Shown: positions 1 through 5,867, counted from the stretch's first letter. The stretch is DNA of 6,589 nucleotides from CAZPZZ01 sp964591245 (GCA_964591245.1 CAZPZZ010000195.1:1-6589); one strand, 5' to 3'. The notes: generated by a model from the sequence alone, not told the origin. Numbers and translations: made by a program.

Positions 1-128
1 GTTCTGCGCCTGCTCGCCGGCGACATGTCCCGGCGGCAACCGAACCGGCGGCGCCGGCTGCATGAACACGGGTCTCGTAGCGCGAGGTCTGAGCAGTCGC
101 CTGTGGCCGCGCGCAAGGCTATCGGGGT
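1..128. other. Left edge, no confident gene
   Basis: This GC-rich stretch lies beyond the stop codon of the SnoaL-like gene. On the minus strand an ATG at 61-63 opens a frame that runs off the left edge (it begins MQPAPPVRLPPGH and continues VAGEQAQN). It has no Shine-Dalgarno site and no recognisable family, so it is only a candidate start of a further gene. On the plus strand, frames one and two also stay open through the stretch, so openness alone is not evidence here. No convincing terminator with a T-run was found for the SnoaL-like gene. Confidence 0.3.
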
Positions 129-539
129 CTATCGACGAAAAGCCATCAACAGCTTGGTGCCATCATAGACATCGATCCACCGGCTTACCTGTCCAGACTC
201 GTTGAATGTCAAGATATGCACCAATTCGTTCACGGTCACCTTCTCGCCGTTCTTCTTGACCTCGCACTCCATGTGATTAACAACGGCCACCTTGTTTTCC
301 GCGGTCAACAAATCGGATTGTTCCAGAAGACTCACCTCAATATGTTCGTTCACCAGACCTAAATGCGCTCGAATCTCTTCTTTGCCGCGGCGTATCCCAT
401 GCCAGGGGATTTCATCCGTTCCTGGAGCGCTGACCAAGACAACATCGTCGGCCATCGCGTCCAGGAAGCCCTCAATGTCACCACGCATGAATGCCGCGAA
501 GACCCCGGTTGCCGCTTGAACATAATCCTGTGACGTCAT
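129..539 (-). CDS. SnoaL-like / NTF2-fold protein
   Basis: A complete 136-residue cytoplasmic protein with no signal peptide. Its length and pattern fit the SnoaL-like/NTF2 superfamily: an N-terminal helix pair (YVQAATGVFAAFMRGDIEGF, residues 6-25), then 'FLDAMADDVVLVSAPG', a 'WHGIRRGKEEIRAHL' segment near residues 46-60, and C-terminal strands ending 'GQVSRWIDVYDG'. Members fold as an alpha+beta cone with a hydrophobic pocket and include ketosteroid isomerases, polyketide cyclases and many proteins of unknown role, so the reaction cannot be assigned. The start is supported by AAAGGTG five bases upstream of the ATG. It is the lowest-GC gene here together with the GYD gene (about 53% by hand count over 181-540, against about 65% in the dehydrogenase). 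About 460 bases and a likely terminator separate it from the GYD gene, so it is probably its own transcript. Confidence 0.85.
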   Translation of the reverse strand: MTSQDYVQAATGVFAAFMRGDIEGFLDAMADDVVLVSAPGTDEIPWHGIRRGKEEIRAHLGLVNEHIEVSLLEQSDLLTAENKVAVVNHMECEVKKNGEKVTVNELVHILTFNESGQVSRWIDVYDGTKLLMAFRR

Positions 540-675
540 CAGTTCACCTTTCTGTGTAAAGGATTCCGACTACCCAGAACGAAACGCGCTCCCGTCGCGT
601 TCTCCGAGCACCGGCGTTCACCGACGCTCGCAAACCGCGTCTCACTTCCATTCACCTGGGTTGATTTCTGTGTGG

Positions 676-681
676 ATTATA
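676..681 (-). promoter_or_regulatory. Candidate -10 box for the SnoaL-like gene
   Basis: The minus strand reads TATAAT, an exact match to the sigma-70 -10 consensus, about 135 bases upstream of the SnoaL-like start codon. No good -35 box lies 16-18 bases further upstream (best CTGCAA or GCTGCA) and there is no extended -10 TG. If it is real, the transcript would carry a leader of roughly 130 bases. A hexamer match in an AT-richer patch can arise by chance. Confidence 0.3.
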
Positions 682-867
682 TCTAGATGATTCCCGGTTG
701 CAGCCGTGTCAGCAATCGTTGGAAGAACGTCGCCTGCCATGCACGGGACTGCCACGCCTCTGGAGCGGCACTGAAGGACACCGGCCTCAACCAAGTGCAC
801 GCAGAAGCAACATTCGCCCGCCCGGTGAAGCACCCGGGCGAGACCAGTTCAAGAAACGCTGTGTGCC

Positions 868-901
868 AAAACTGAAAAGGCCGTCGGCATCCCGTCGGCC
901 T
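868..901 (-). terminator. Probable intrinsic terminator of the minus-strand gene cluster
   Basis: Read on the minus strand, AGGCCGaCGG pairs with CCGaCGGCCT around a four-base loop (GATG): nine base pairs plus one internal A-A mismatch. The stem is followed at once by a T-rich tract (TTTTCAGTTTT, its first T being the last stem base). A stem of this strength plus a T-tract is the classic rho-independent layout. It lies about 100 bases beyond the restored stop of the GYD gene, so it would end the dehydrogenase-to-GYD transcript and separate it from the SnoaL-like gene. Confidence 0.65.
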
Positions 902-1002
902 GGGTGGATGCTTTGGTGGCCGTGCGAGAAACCACGCCCCCTGACACCTTCCGCGCAACAGCGAGAGACGAGAGGAATGCGGATTCTGGCCTCGACAACG
1001 AT

Positions 1003-1328
1003 TTACCGGCCTGGAGGCGTGTAGGAAATTTCGGATGCCTTTTTCATGGCGGCCACACCATCTTCGATAGAGATCAGTGGGGTTGTCTGCAAGTGTCAAT
1101 CGCTCCGCCCGCCGCAAACGCCATTCCCACGGCGACTGCACTAACGGTATCCGACATCTCTACGTTGCACACGAGGTCTGTACTGCCAAACGCCAGATAC
1201 GCGGATTCAATAGACCCACTTAGCTTTTCGAACAGAGGCTTGACTACATCAATCCTGTTCCTGGGCTCTGCTATCTGAGCAGCCCACGCTGCAGATGTAT
1301 AGGTGCCCATGGTCAAATACTTTGCCAT
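1003..1328 (-). pseudogene. GYD-domain protein, broken by a one-base frameshift
   Basis: The first frame gives MAKYLTMGTYTSAAWAAQIA and continues to '...AFAAGGAIDT' (79 residues), then runs into an early stop at 1074-1076. Another frame continues exactly where the family should: 'LQTTPLISIEDG' then 'VAAMKKASEISYTPPGR', stop at 1003-1005. Adding one T at the AA at 1091-1092 (TT on the coding strand) rejoins both halves into a 108-residue protein, a normal length for GYD proteins (Pfam PF08734), which are small, cytoplasmic and of unknown function. The family's G-x-Y-D signature appears here as FGSTD (residues 47-51), with Thr for Tyr. The start at 1328 is chosen over an in-frame ATG 27 bases upstream because AAGGAGG lies six bases before it. 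The metallo-hydrolase stop is only 32 bases upstream, so the two are probably co-transcribed. It could be a true pseudogene or a sequencing/assembly error in a short A-run. Confidence 0.85.
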
Positions 1329-1334
1329 GGGCTC

Positions 1335-1341
1335 CCTCCTT
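1335..1341 (-). promoter_or_regulatory. Shine-Dalgarno site of the GYD gene
   Basis: AAGGAGG on the minus strand, six bases upstream of the ATG at 1326-1328. It decides the start: the longer in-frame alternative (ATG at 1353-1355) would translate through this site and overlap sequence that does not belong to the family. Confidence 0.8.
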
Positions 1342-1360
1342 GACGAGTTGTTCAACCTAT

Positions 1361-2215
1361 CTATCGGTCCGTCAGCCTCGACCGAAATCGTGCGTCCACG
1401 CTGTCCACCATCTCACGCCAGCCCTCCGCGTCGAGGCAGCTCGCACAGTTTGGATTCACAGGCAGCGCTGGATTCAATGCCGGGTACGTATCCCGCGCGT
1501 GATTGTGCAAGAACAGATCGGGAGGCTCGAGCGCCTGAAGCCGACGCAGGGTTCGTTGCGTATCTTCCACGACCGTTGAATGCCTGGGATTGTCGACGAG
1601 TGGAGCCCCGTCGTTCGGAATCTCTCCGCCACGAAAGGCCACCTCAAATGTCTGACCATTCTCCTCGACCGTGGTCATCCACATCGTGGCCCCCTGCGTG
1701 TGGCCGGCCGTCCAGAGCGCGCGCATCGTCGTCCCACCCAGCGTGATCGTATCGCCGTCCTCGATCACGCGGTCCACCGCGACAGGCTCCCAGCCCCTGG
1801 CCCCGAGCGCCGAGTTATCCTGACCCGACTCGAGCGCGACCGCGTCTCCACCGAGCGCGACGACCTCGGCCCCCGTCACGCGCTTCATGGGCGCATGTCC
1901 TTCGATATGGTCCCAGTGCGCATGGCTGGAGATCATGATCCGGATGTCCTGGATGTTGAACCCGAGTTTCTCGACATTCGAGACGATGCGATCGTGCATG
2001 TCAGTCGTCCCCGTGTCGTGAAGAATGTGCCCCTCCGGCGTCGTGATTAGGTAGGATCCATATTGGCCGCCGACGTAATAGATATTGCCAATAACGCGAA
2101 ATGGCTCCATGGCCTGCCCTGCTGCCTGAATGCCCCCGGCGGGTTCAGCCTTCCCGCTGACCGGTATCGCGATCATTGCTGCACTCAGTGCCACTATTGT
2201 GAATATCAAACGCAT
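1361..2215 (-). CDS. Exported subclass-B3-like metallo-beta-lactamase-fold hydrolase
   Basis: A complete 284-residue protein. Residues 1-23 (MRLIFTIVALSAAMIAIPVS then GKA) form a signal peptide, so it should be periplasmic. The mature part opens with the usual fold start 'EPFRVIGNIYYVGG...YLITTPEGHILHDTG'. The metal-binding motif is HAHWDH (H98, H100, D102, H103), followed by AGHTQG (H172) and a late His in 'LFLHNHARD' (H237 or H239). His ligands plus Asp-His with no Cys ligand, and the overall layout, resemble subclass B3 enzymes. Many B3-like homologues are lactonases or other hydrolases, so antibiotic resistance should not be assumed. An unusual C-terminal CASC (C257, C260) could form a disulphide. 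AAGGAGG lies four bases before the ATG. The gene is followed closely by the GYD gene and shares a near-identical start with the interrupted copy next to the dehydrogenase. Metallo-hydrolases of this fold are known partners of PQQ dehydrogenases, which fits the neighbourhood. Confidence 0.9.
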   Translation of the reverse strand: MRLIFTIVALSAAMIAIPVSGKAEPAGGIQAAGQAMEPFRVIGNIYYVGGQYGSYLITTPEGHILHDTGTTDMHDRIVSNVEKLGFNIQDIRIMISSHAHWDHIEGHAPMKRVTGAEVVALGGDAVALESGQDNSALGARGWEPVAVDRVIEDGDTITLGGTTMRALWTAGHTQGATMWMTTVEENGQTFEVAFRGGEIPNDGAPLVDNPRHSTVVEDTQRTLRRLQALEPPDLFLHNHARDTYPALNPALPVNPNCASCLDAEGWREMVDSVDARFRSRLTDR

Positions 2216-2226
2216 AGAGCCTCCTT
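2065..2226 (-). repeat. Direct repeat copy A (start of complete metallo-hydrolase)
   Basis: These 162 bases cover the Shine-Dalgarno site and the first 50 codons of the complete metallo-hydrolase gene. They align without gaps to 3343-3504 with 9 mismatches by hand count (about 94% identity). Similarity stops abruptly just upstream of the Shine-Dalgarno site. The other end of the alignment is set only by the assembly gap in copy B, so the real duplication is probably longer. Confidence 0.92.
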
Positions 2227-2366
2227 ATTATTCGGGAAGTAGGCTGCCGACGCGCCCGCCCCGGCAGCCCCGTTATACACCCGGAGGCCACCTGACGACA
2301 GACGACAGTGCAGGGCCGATGCCGCCTCGACCTGGACGACACGTCAAGAGCGACGGCCGTGTCCTG
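2216..2366 (-). promoter_or_regulatory. Leader between lipoprotein and metallo-hydrolase genes, with hairpin
   Basis: This spacer holds AAGGAGG (2220-2226) and a perfect eight-base inverted repeat, GGCTGCCG at 2242-2249 and CGGCAGCC at 2262-2269, with a 12-base GC-rich loop. On the minus strand the hairpin ends 15 bases before the Shine-Dalgarno site and has no T-run, so it is not a classical terminator. It may be a transcript-processing or attenuating element that sets metallo-hydrolase expression apart from the lipoprotein. No clear promoter boxes were found. Confidence 0.45.
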
Positions 2367-3332
2367 CTAGTTGATGGTTGCGCTTGGCGGATCACGGTCA
2401 GGAGTCATGTTGCCGATCGGCCGCTTGTAGAGCACCTTGGCATGCACGCGATCCTTGTCCGTCACGCCCATGGCGTCATTTTGCATGATCGACGGTCCCG
2501 GGACCAGGCTGAGATCTTCGCCGTGTCCAGGAATAAACCCGAGACTATGCGCCGTCTCGTGGACATAGATCCCATTGTCACGGGTGGGTGAGCCGTGTGA
2601 TTGATTAAAGGTGAGCATCGCCCCTGACAGCACGACACCGCCCCCCCCAGGGGCGGTCCATGTTCTCCCTCCTTGATTGGGATTGTCGAACTTGTCCACA
2701 TACATGAATACGATGCGTCCTGGGCTCTTCGGTTCCAGGGTCACCGTGGTACCGGCAGCATGCGTCACCGTCGTAATCGTTGGATTCACGACCGTGCCCC
2801 CCGTGAAATCAGATGCGAACGCAATCGCCTCGCGGGCACGCGTCTCGAAATACGCTGGCGTCGCCGTGTCCGTCGCCTCGTAGCTCGAGCAATCGCCAGT
2901 ACACCGATACATCTGCGTTCGTATCTCAAACGCCGGCTGTGTCAGCCAGCGCGTCGTACCGCGGCTTCCGTCCCGAAAGCTGTGATCAAAAAACGCCAGG
3001 TCAAACCCGTCCCCCTGAGGAATGATCTCTGGATTGAACATGGCCGCCCCCGTCATCGAGACCCTCGACTCCCGTGTGTAGTAGCCGGTCGCCGCAACCG
3101 ACAACGACGCCTGCCCCGCCGCGGTGACGGCCAGGCTGAAGGAACCGTCGGATCCCGTCGCGACCGACGCATTGCCAATCGTCACGGTCGCACCGGCCAC
3201 GGGGGCCTCGGTGATTATGTTGGTGACCACGCCGCTAAATGTCACTCCCGCCGTTGTGGTCTCCGTTTCAGTAACGGTGGGCGCCGTTGGCGAACTGGTT
3301 CCATCTCCACCACATGACAACGCAAACACCAA
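2367..3332 (-). CDS. Lipoprotein with regulatory-like beta domain and metzincin-type protease domain (5' end missing)
   Basis: The readable part is 321 codons and begins beside the assembly gap. The first codon is TTG and reads on as LVFALSC, which looks like the end of a lipoprotein signal with the lipid-bearing Cys at residue 7, so the true start is inside the gap. A Ser/Thr/Pro-rich linker (residues 11-28) leads to a carboxypeptidase-regulatory-like beta-sandwich (about 31-95, 'TFSGVVTN...PVAGATVTI...DGSFSLAV'). The C-terminal half carries HETAHSLGFIPGH (H258, E259, H262, G265, H270) and a Met-turn-like 'SIMQND' (M283), followed by 'DKDRVHAKVLYKRPIGN'. This arrangement is typical of metzincin-like zinc proteases, although the third His is two residues further away than in the standard HExxHxxGxxH. 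Cys144 and Cys148 could pair. Probably surface- or periplasm-anchored; its target is unknown. It sits between the two metallo-hydrolase copies, in the same direction. Confidence 0.8.
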   Translation of the reverse strand: MVFALSCGGDGTSSPTAPTVTETETTTAGVTFSGVVTNIITEAPVAGATVTIGNASVATGSDGSFSLAVTAAGQASLSVAATGYYTRESRVSMTGAAMFNPEIIPQGDGFDLAFFDHSFRDGSRGTTRWLTQPAFEIRTQMYRCTGDCSSYEATDTATPAYFETRAREAIAFASDFTGGTVVNPTITTVTHAAGTTVTLEPKSPGRIVFMYVDKFDNPNQGGRTWTAPGGGGVVLSGAMLTFNQSHGSPTRDNGIYVHETAHSLGFIPGHGEDLSLVPGPSIMQNDAMGVTDKDRVHAKVLYKRPIGNMTPDRDPPSATIN

Positions 3333-3342
3333 NNNNNNNNNN
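3333..3342. other. Assembly gap (10 Ns)
   Basis: Ten Ns, a common placeholder for a gap of unknown size. It cuts two genes: the 5' end of the lipoprotein gene on the left and the 3' part of the second metallo-hydrolase on the right. If the second copy is full length, about 700 bases of it plus the lipoprotein start are missing. Contigs often break at near-identical duplicates such as this one. Any reading frame drawn across the Ns is artificial. Confidence 0.97.
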
Positions 3343-3493
3343 GGCCGCCGACGTAATAGATATTGCCAATCACGCGAAATGGCTCCATGGCCTCCTCTGC
3401 TGCCTGAATTCCCCCCGCGGGTTCAGCCCTCCCACCGACCGGTATCGCGATCATCGCTGCACTCAGTGCCACTATTGTGAATATCAAACGCAT
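3343..3493 (-). CDS. Second metallo-beta-lactamase-fold gene, N-terminal fragment cut by gap
   Basis: Fifty codons remain: a signal peptide (MRLIFTIVALSAAMIAIPVG then GRA) and the fold start 'EPFRVIGNIYYVGG'. It differs from the complete copy only at residues 20, 22, 33 and 34 (S to G, K to R, G to E, Q to E). Most base changes fall in the signal peptide and linker, and the reading frame is intact, which suggests a working paralogue and not a decayed one. No metal ligands can be seen because they would lie in the gap. AAGGAGG lies four bases before the ATG, and the dehydrogenase stop is 25 bases upstream, so the two genes almost certainly form an operon. It could also be a truncated remnant or a scaffolding artefact. 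Confidence 0.8.
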
Positions 3494-3504
3494 AGAGCCT
3501 CCTT
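3343..3504 (-). repeat. Direct repeat copy B (start of interrupted metallo-hydrolase)
   Basis: Ungapped match to 2065-2226 in the same orientation, about 94% identical by hand count, including the Shine-Dalgarno site. It begins at the first base after the Ns. The flank beyond the Shine-Dalgarno site (from 3505) is unrelated to the flank of copy A and runs into the dehydrogenase stop codon. Confidence 0.92.
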
Positions 3505-3518
3505 CAATACGCTGACGG

Positions 3519-5582
3519 CTACCGTGTCGCTTCCACCGTAATCTGGCCAATCGCCCAGGGGTGGTCGGTGCAATGATAGAGAAACGTCCCGGCTCGCTCG
3601 AAGGTCGCGTATCCCCATTCCGCTGTCTCGATCGTCCCAGTTGACCAGCTGCCGTCTCTGGCGGCGATCGTATGCGCCTCTTCACCGTTGTTAATGAACT
3701 GTACCCGCGTGCCTTCCGTCACGAGTGCGCGTACCGGGTTGAATCGGTGCTCGTCGAACCCGTATCTGGTGCCCCCGACCATCCCCCGCACCCCTTCGAT
3801 CAAGGTGGCGGTCTCGATGCGTCGGGTCCGGGTCGGCGCCGGTTGCGGCCGCTCGTAGCCGTCGAACGGGTCCATAACCCCCTCGCCACGGGCCGGAAGC
3901 TCTCCGTCCAGCGCGAACGCCCACAACTCGGCCCCCATCGGAATCAACACATGCTGCGTACCGTCGATCACGTAGGTGCTGGCCGGGCCTGGCCTCACGA
4001 TGGCCCCCTCCGGGCTCGTGCGGAAGGTCCAGACCCGATCGCCGCTCCGCGCGTTATAGGCTTCGACCTGTCCGCCCGCCGACCCCCTGAACATGACCCC
4101 ACCCGCAGTGGTGAGCGGCCCGCTGGTGCCTAACCACGCCGCCGGCATCTCGTGTTTCCAGACCACCTCCTGGGTCCGGACGTCTACTGCAGCCAGGACC
4201 CCGATCGGGTCCGGCAAGGTCAGTTCGTTGTCGTCAAGACGCCAGTGGAACGGATCCTCGAAACGACGCGCGCGTCCCACGACGGCCCGGCCCTGCGCGT
4301 AGATATACCCGGTCTGCGGACTGAAGGACATGGGCGTGACGCGTACGCGTGGTATCGGGACGTTCGGCGCAACAATCGTATGTTCGTTGACCATCGGCGG
4401 CGTGTAACTACTACAGCTCAGCTCGAAGGGAGGTGGGACCCGGTCACGCCAGTACGAACAATCCGGAAGGATGCTCTCTGCGCCGACAGGAAACGGCTGC
4501 GTCGGTGCCGTTTTCTGATAGTCATCCTGTGGGACCTCCCGCTCTTCAATCTCGATCAGCGGCTCGCCGGTCTCCCGGTCGAACAGGAAGAGCAAGCCAT
4601 CGGCTCGCATGGCCGCCACGGCTTTCCGGGACTCGCCCGCTCCGGTGTCATGGTCATAGAGCAGCAGCGGCGTCGCAATGTCCGCATCCCAGACGTCATG
4701 CCGCACCACCTGGTAGTGCCAACGGCGTTCTCCGGTCTCGACGTCCAGTGCCAGCACCGACGCTGTGAACAGATTGTCGCCCTCACGAATCTCTCCGCCA
4801 AACATGGGAGCAGGATTCCCCGTGGAGAAGTACACCAGCCCGAGTTCAGGGTCCACCGTCCCGACCAACCACACTCCCCCGCCGCCGAGTTCCCACGAAT
4901 TCGAATCTTGTGGCCAGGTCTCGTGGCCGAATTCGCCCGGACGCGGCACGATAAAGAACGTCCATTCGGTCTCACCGGTCTCGGCATCGAGCGCAATGAT
5001 GCGACCCTGCCCCCCGGTGTCGCCATTGGCCAGGCCGACGAATACTCGCCCCATGGCATACATCGGGGCCGAGGTTACTGCTTCCCCGTCTTGATGCGGG
5101 TCGCTGCCCACCTGTTCGATCCAGACTTGCTCACCCGTATCCTGCCGCAGGGCCATCACCTCGCCACTCCGTAGCCCCACGAATACGAGGTCGTCGCTCA
5201 GGCCGACCCCTTGCCATGACGGCACCATTCCGCGCCCGTCTTCCGCCTGCCAGCGCCAGATCTGGTCCCCGGCGGTCGCATCGAGGGCGAAGACATTCGC
5301 TCCACCGGTCAGATATAGGACGCCGTCCTTGACCACCGGCGTCGCCCTGGAGGAGGCACCCCCCTCGAAGCGAGTCACCCAGGCCGCCCCCAGTCGGTCG
5401 ATCGTCCCGAGCGAGATCTCATCCAGCGCGGAATAGCGGGTGCTGGACCGATCACCGCTCACCAGCGGCCAGTCCGCCGTCGGAAACCCACCCTCGGCAG
5501 TCTGCGATTGGAGACGGCTCACGCCGGCGATGCCGATAGCGAGCGAGGTGATCGTGACGACGAGACGGAGCCGAGGCAACAT
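3519..5582 (-). CDS. Periplasmic PQQ-type beta-propeller dehydrogenase fused to a cupredoxin domain
   Basis: A complete 687-residue protein with an N-terminal signal peptide (residues 1-28). Residues about 35-565 are repeated propeller blades, each with the tryptophan-docking pattern 'ALDxxTGExxW' (for example 'ALDAETGETEW' and 'ALDVETGERRW'), as in quinoprotein alcohol dehydrogenases. RHDVWDADIATP (294-305) matches the active-site H-D-x-W-D motif with D299 as likely base, and STGNPAP (253-259) supplies the usual metal-ligand Asn (N256). The adjacent Cys-Cys pair of classical enzymes is absent, as is any CxxCH haem domain. Instead residues about 590-687 form a cupredoxin: H637, C671 and H674 (LYHCTDHPW) are type 1 copper ligands, with no Met at the usual axial place. 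It should oxidise an alcohol, sugar or similar substrate and pass electrons to its own copper centre; the substrate is unknown. AAAGGAG lies six bases before the ATG. It heads the minus-strand cluster. It could instead be a non-catalytic PQQ-like propeller. Confidence 0.88.
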   Translation of the reverse strand: MLPRLRLVVTITSLAIGIAGVSRLQSQTAEGGFPTADWPLVSGDRSSTRYSALDEISLGTIDRLGAAWVTRFEGGASSRATPVVKDGVLYLTGGANVFALDATAGDQIWRWQAEDGRGMVPSWQGVGLSDDLVFVGLRSGEVMALRQDTGEQVWIEQVGSDPHQDGEAVTSAPMYAMGRVFVGLANGDTGGQGRIIALDAETGETEWTFFIVPRPGEFGHETWPQDSNSWELGGGGVWLVGTVDPELGLVYFSTGNPAPMFGGEIREGDNLFTASVLALDVETGERRWHYQVVRHDVWDADIATPLLLYDHDTGAGESRKAVAAMRADGLLFLFDRETGEPLIEIEEREVPQDDYQKTAPTQPFPVGAESILPDCSYWRDRVPPPFELSCSSYTPPMVNEHTIVAPNVPIPRVRVTPMSFSPQTGYIYAQGRAVVGRARRFEDPFHWRLDDNELTLPDPIGVLAAVDVRTQEVVWKHEMPAAWLGTSGPLTTAGGVMFRGSAGGQVEAYNARSGDRVWTFRTSPEGAIVRPGPASTYVIDGTQHVLIPMGAELWAFALDGELPARGEGVMDPFDGYERPQPAPTRTRRIETATLIEGVRGMVGGTRYGFDEHRFNPVRALVTEGTRVQFINNGEEAHTIAARDGSWSTGTIETAEWGYATFERAGTFLYHCTDHPWAIGQITVEATR

Positions 5583-5867
5583 CGGTCACTCCTTTATGGA
5601 CGCGAGACATACACACGACGCGGCGATGCGGCGGGCTCGGGCTGACGTCCAGCCCATGAACTGCCAACACCCTGCACGCGCAAGGATTCCATGCGTCTCG
5701 ATATTACCCTCATGGGCCGCGTATGACGACTGCTGACGAGTCACTACTCCGCCGCCGATACGGAACGCCAGCAACACAGACACTGGACCAGATGTGTTCA
5801 GTGTGGCCTAATCTTTACCGAATACCGCACACGATGGGTTCTCTTTCCGCCTGACAAGGGGCTGCCA
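5583..5867. promoter_or_regulatory. Divergent promoter region between dehydrogenase and hydrolase
   Basis: A 285-base spacer between two genes transcribed away from each other, so it must hold promoters for both. It contains an inverted repeat, ACACTG at 5780-5785 and CAGTGT at 5799-5804 (13-base spacer), which could be an operator. Near the plus-strand gene a weak pair, TGGACC (5784-5789) and TAATCT (5809-5814), is spaced by 19 bases, wider than ideal, and overlaps the repeat. No clear boxes were found for the dehydrogenase side. No gene is evident inside. Confidence 0.5.

Larger units (their letters stand above)
540..1002. other. Intergenic region with terminator and possible promoter
   Basis: A stretch of 463 bases between the SnoaL-like gene and the restored end of the GYD gene. 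It holds a probable minus-strand intrinsic terminator (868-901), a second GC-rich hairpin (819-825 paired with 834-840, eight-base loop, no T-run) and a TATAAT box on the minus strand (676-681). Several overlapping open frames exist on both strands, but none has a Shine-Dalgarno site or a recognisable domain. The tail of one (642-833, minus) looks somewhat protein-like ('VLPTIADTAATG') and could be a decayed gene end. That is a guess only. Confidence 0.5.

Noticed and set aside
819..840. GC-rich hairpin as a second terminator
   Set aside because: The stem is good, but no T-run follows on either strand; it is mentioned only as structure in the intergenic region.
683..1141. 152-codon minus-strand frame overlapping the GYD gene end
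   Set aside because: It is a third frame across the GYD gene and intergenic DNA, with no domain; the frame that continues GYD is a different one, ending at 1003.
1580..2050. 156-codon plus-strand frame
   Set aside because: Antisense shadow of the metallo-hydrolase gene, with Arg/Asp/His-rich nonspecific composition.
1361..2215. Calling the metallo-hydrolase an antibiotic-resistance gene
   Set aside because: The fold and zinc ligands alone do not show beta-lactamase activity, and the neighbourhood points to catabolism.
2673..3317. 214-codon open frame on the plus strand
   Set aside because: Antisense to the lipoprotein gene, strongly Arg-rich, with no recognisable domain.
3242..3685. 147-codon minus-strand frame containing the second metallo-hydrolase start
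   Set aside because: It reads across the Ns into unrelated sequence and extends upstream into the dehydrogenase gene. Only 3343-3493 is supported.
4152..5174. 340-codon open frame on the plus strand
   Set aside because: It lies wholly antisense to the dehydrogenase gene, has no family-like motifs, and is rich in Arg/His/Pro as expected from the complement of a GC-rich gene.
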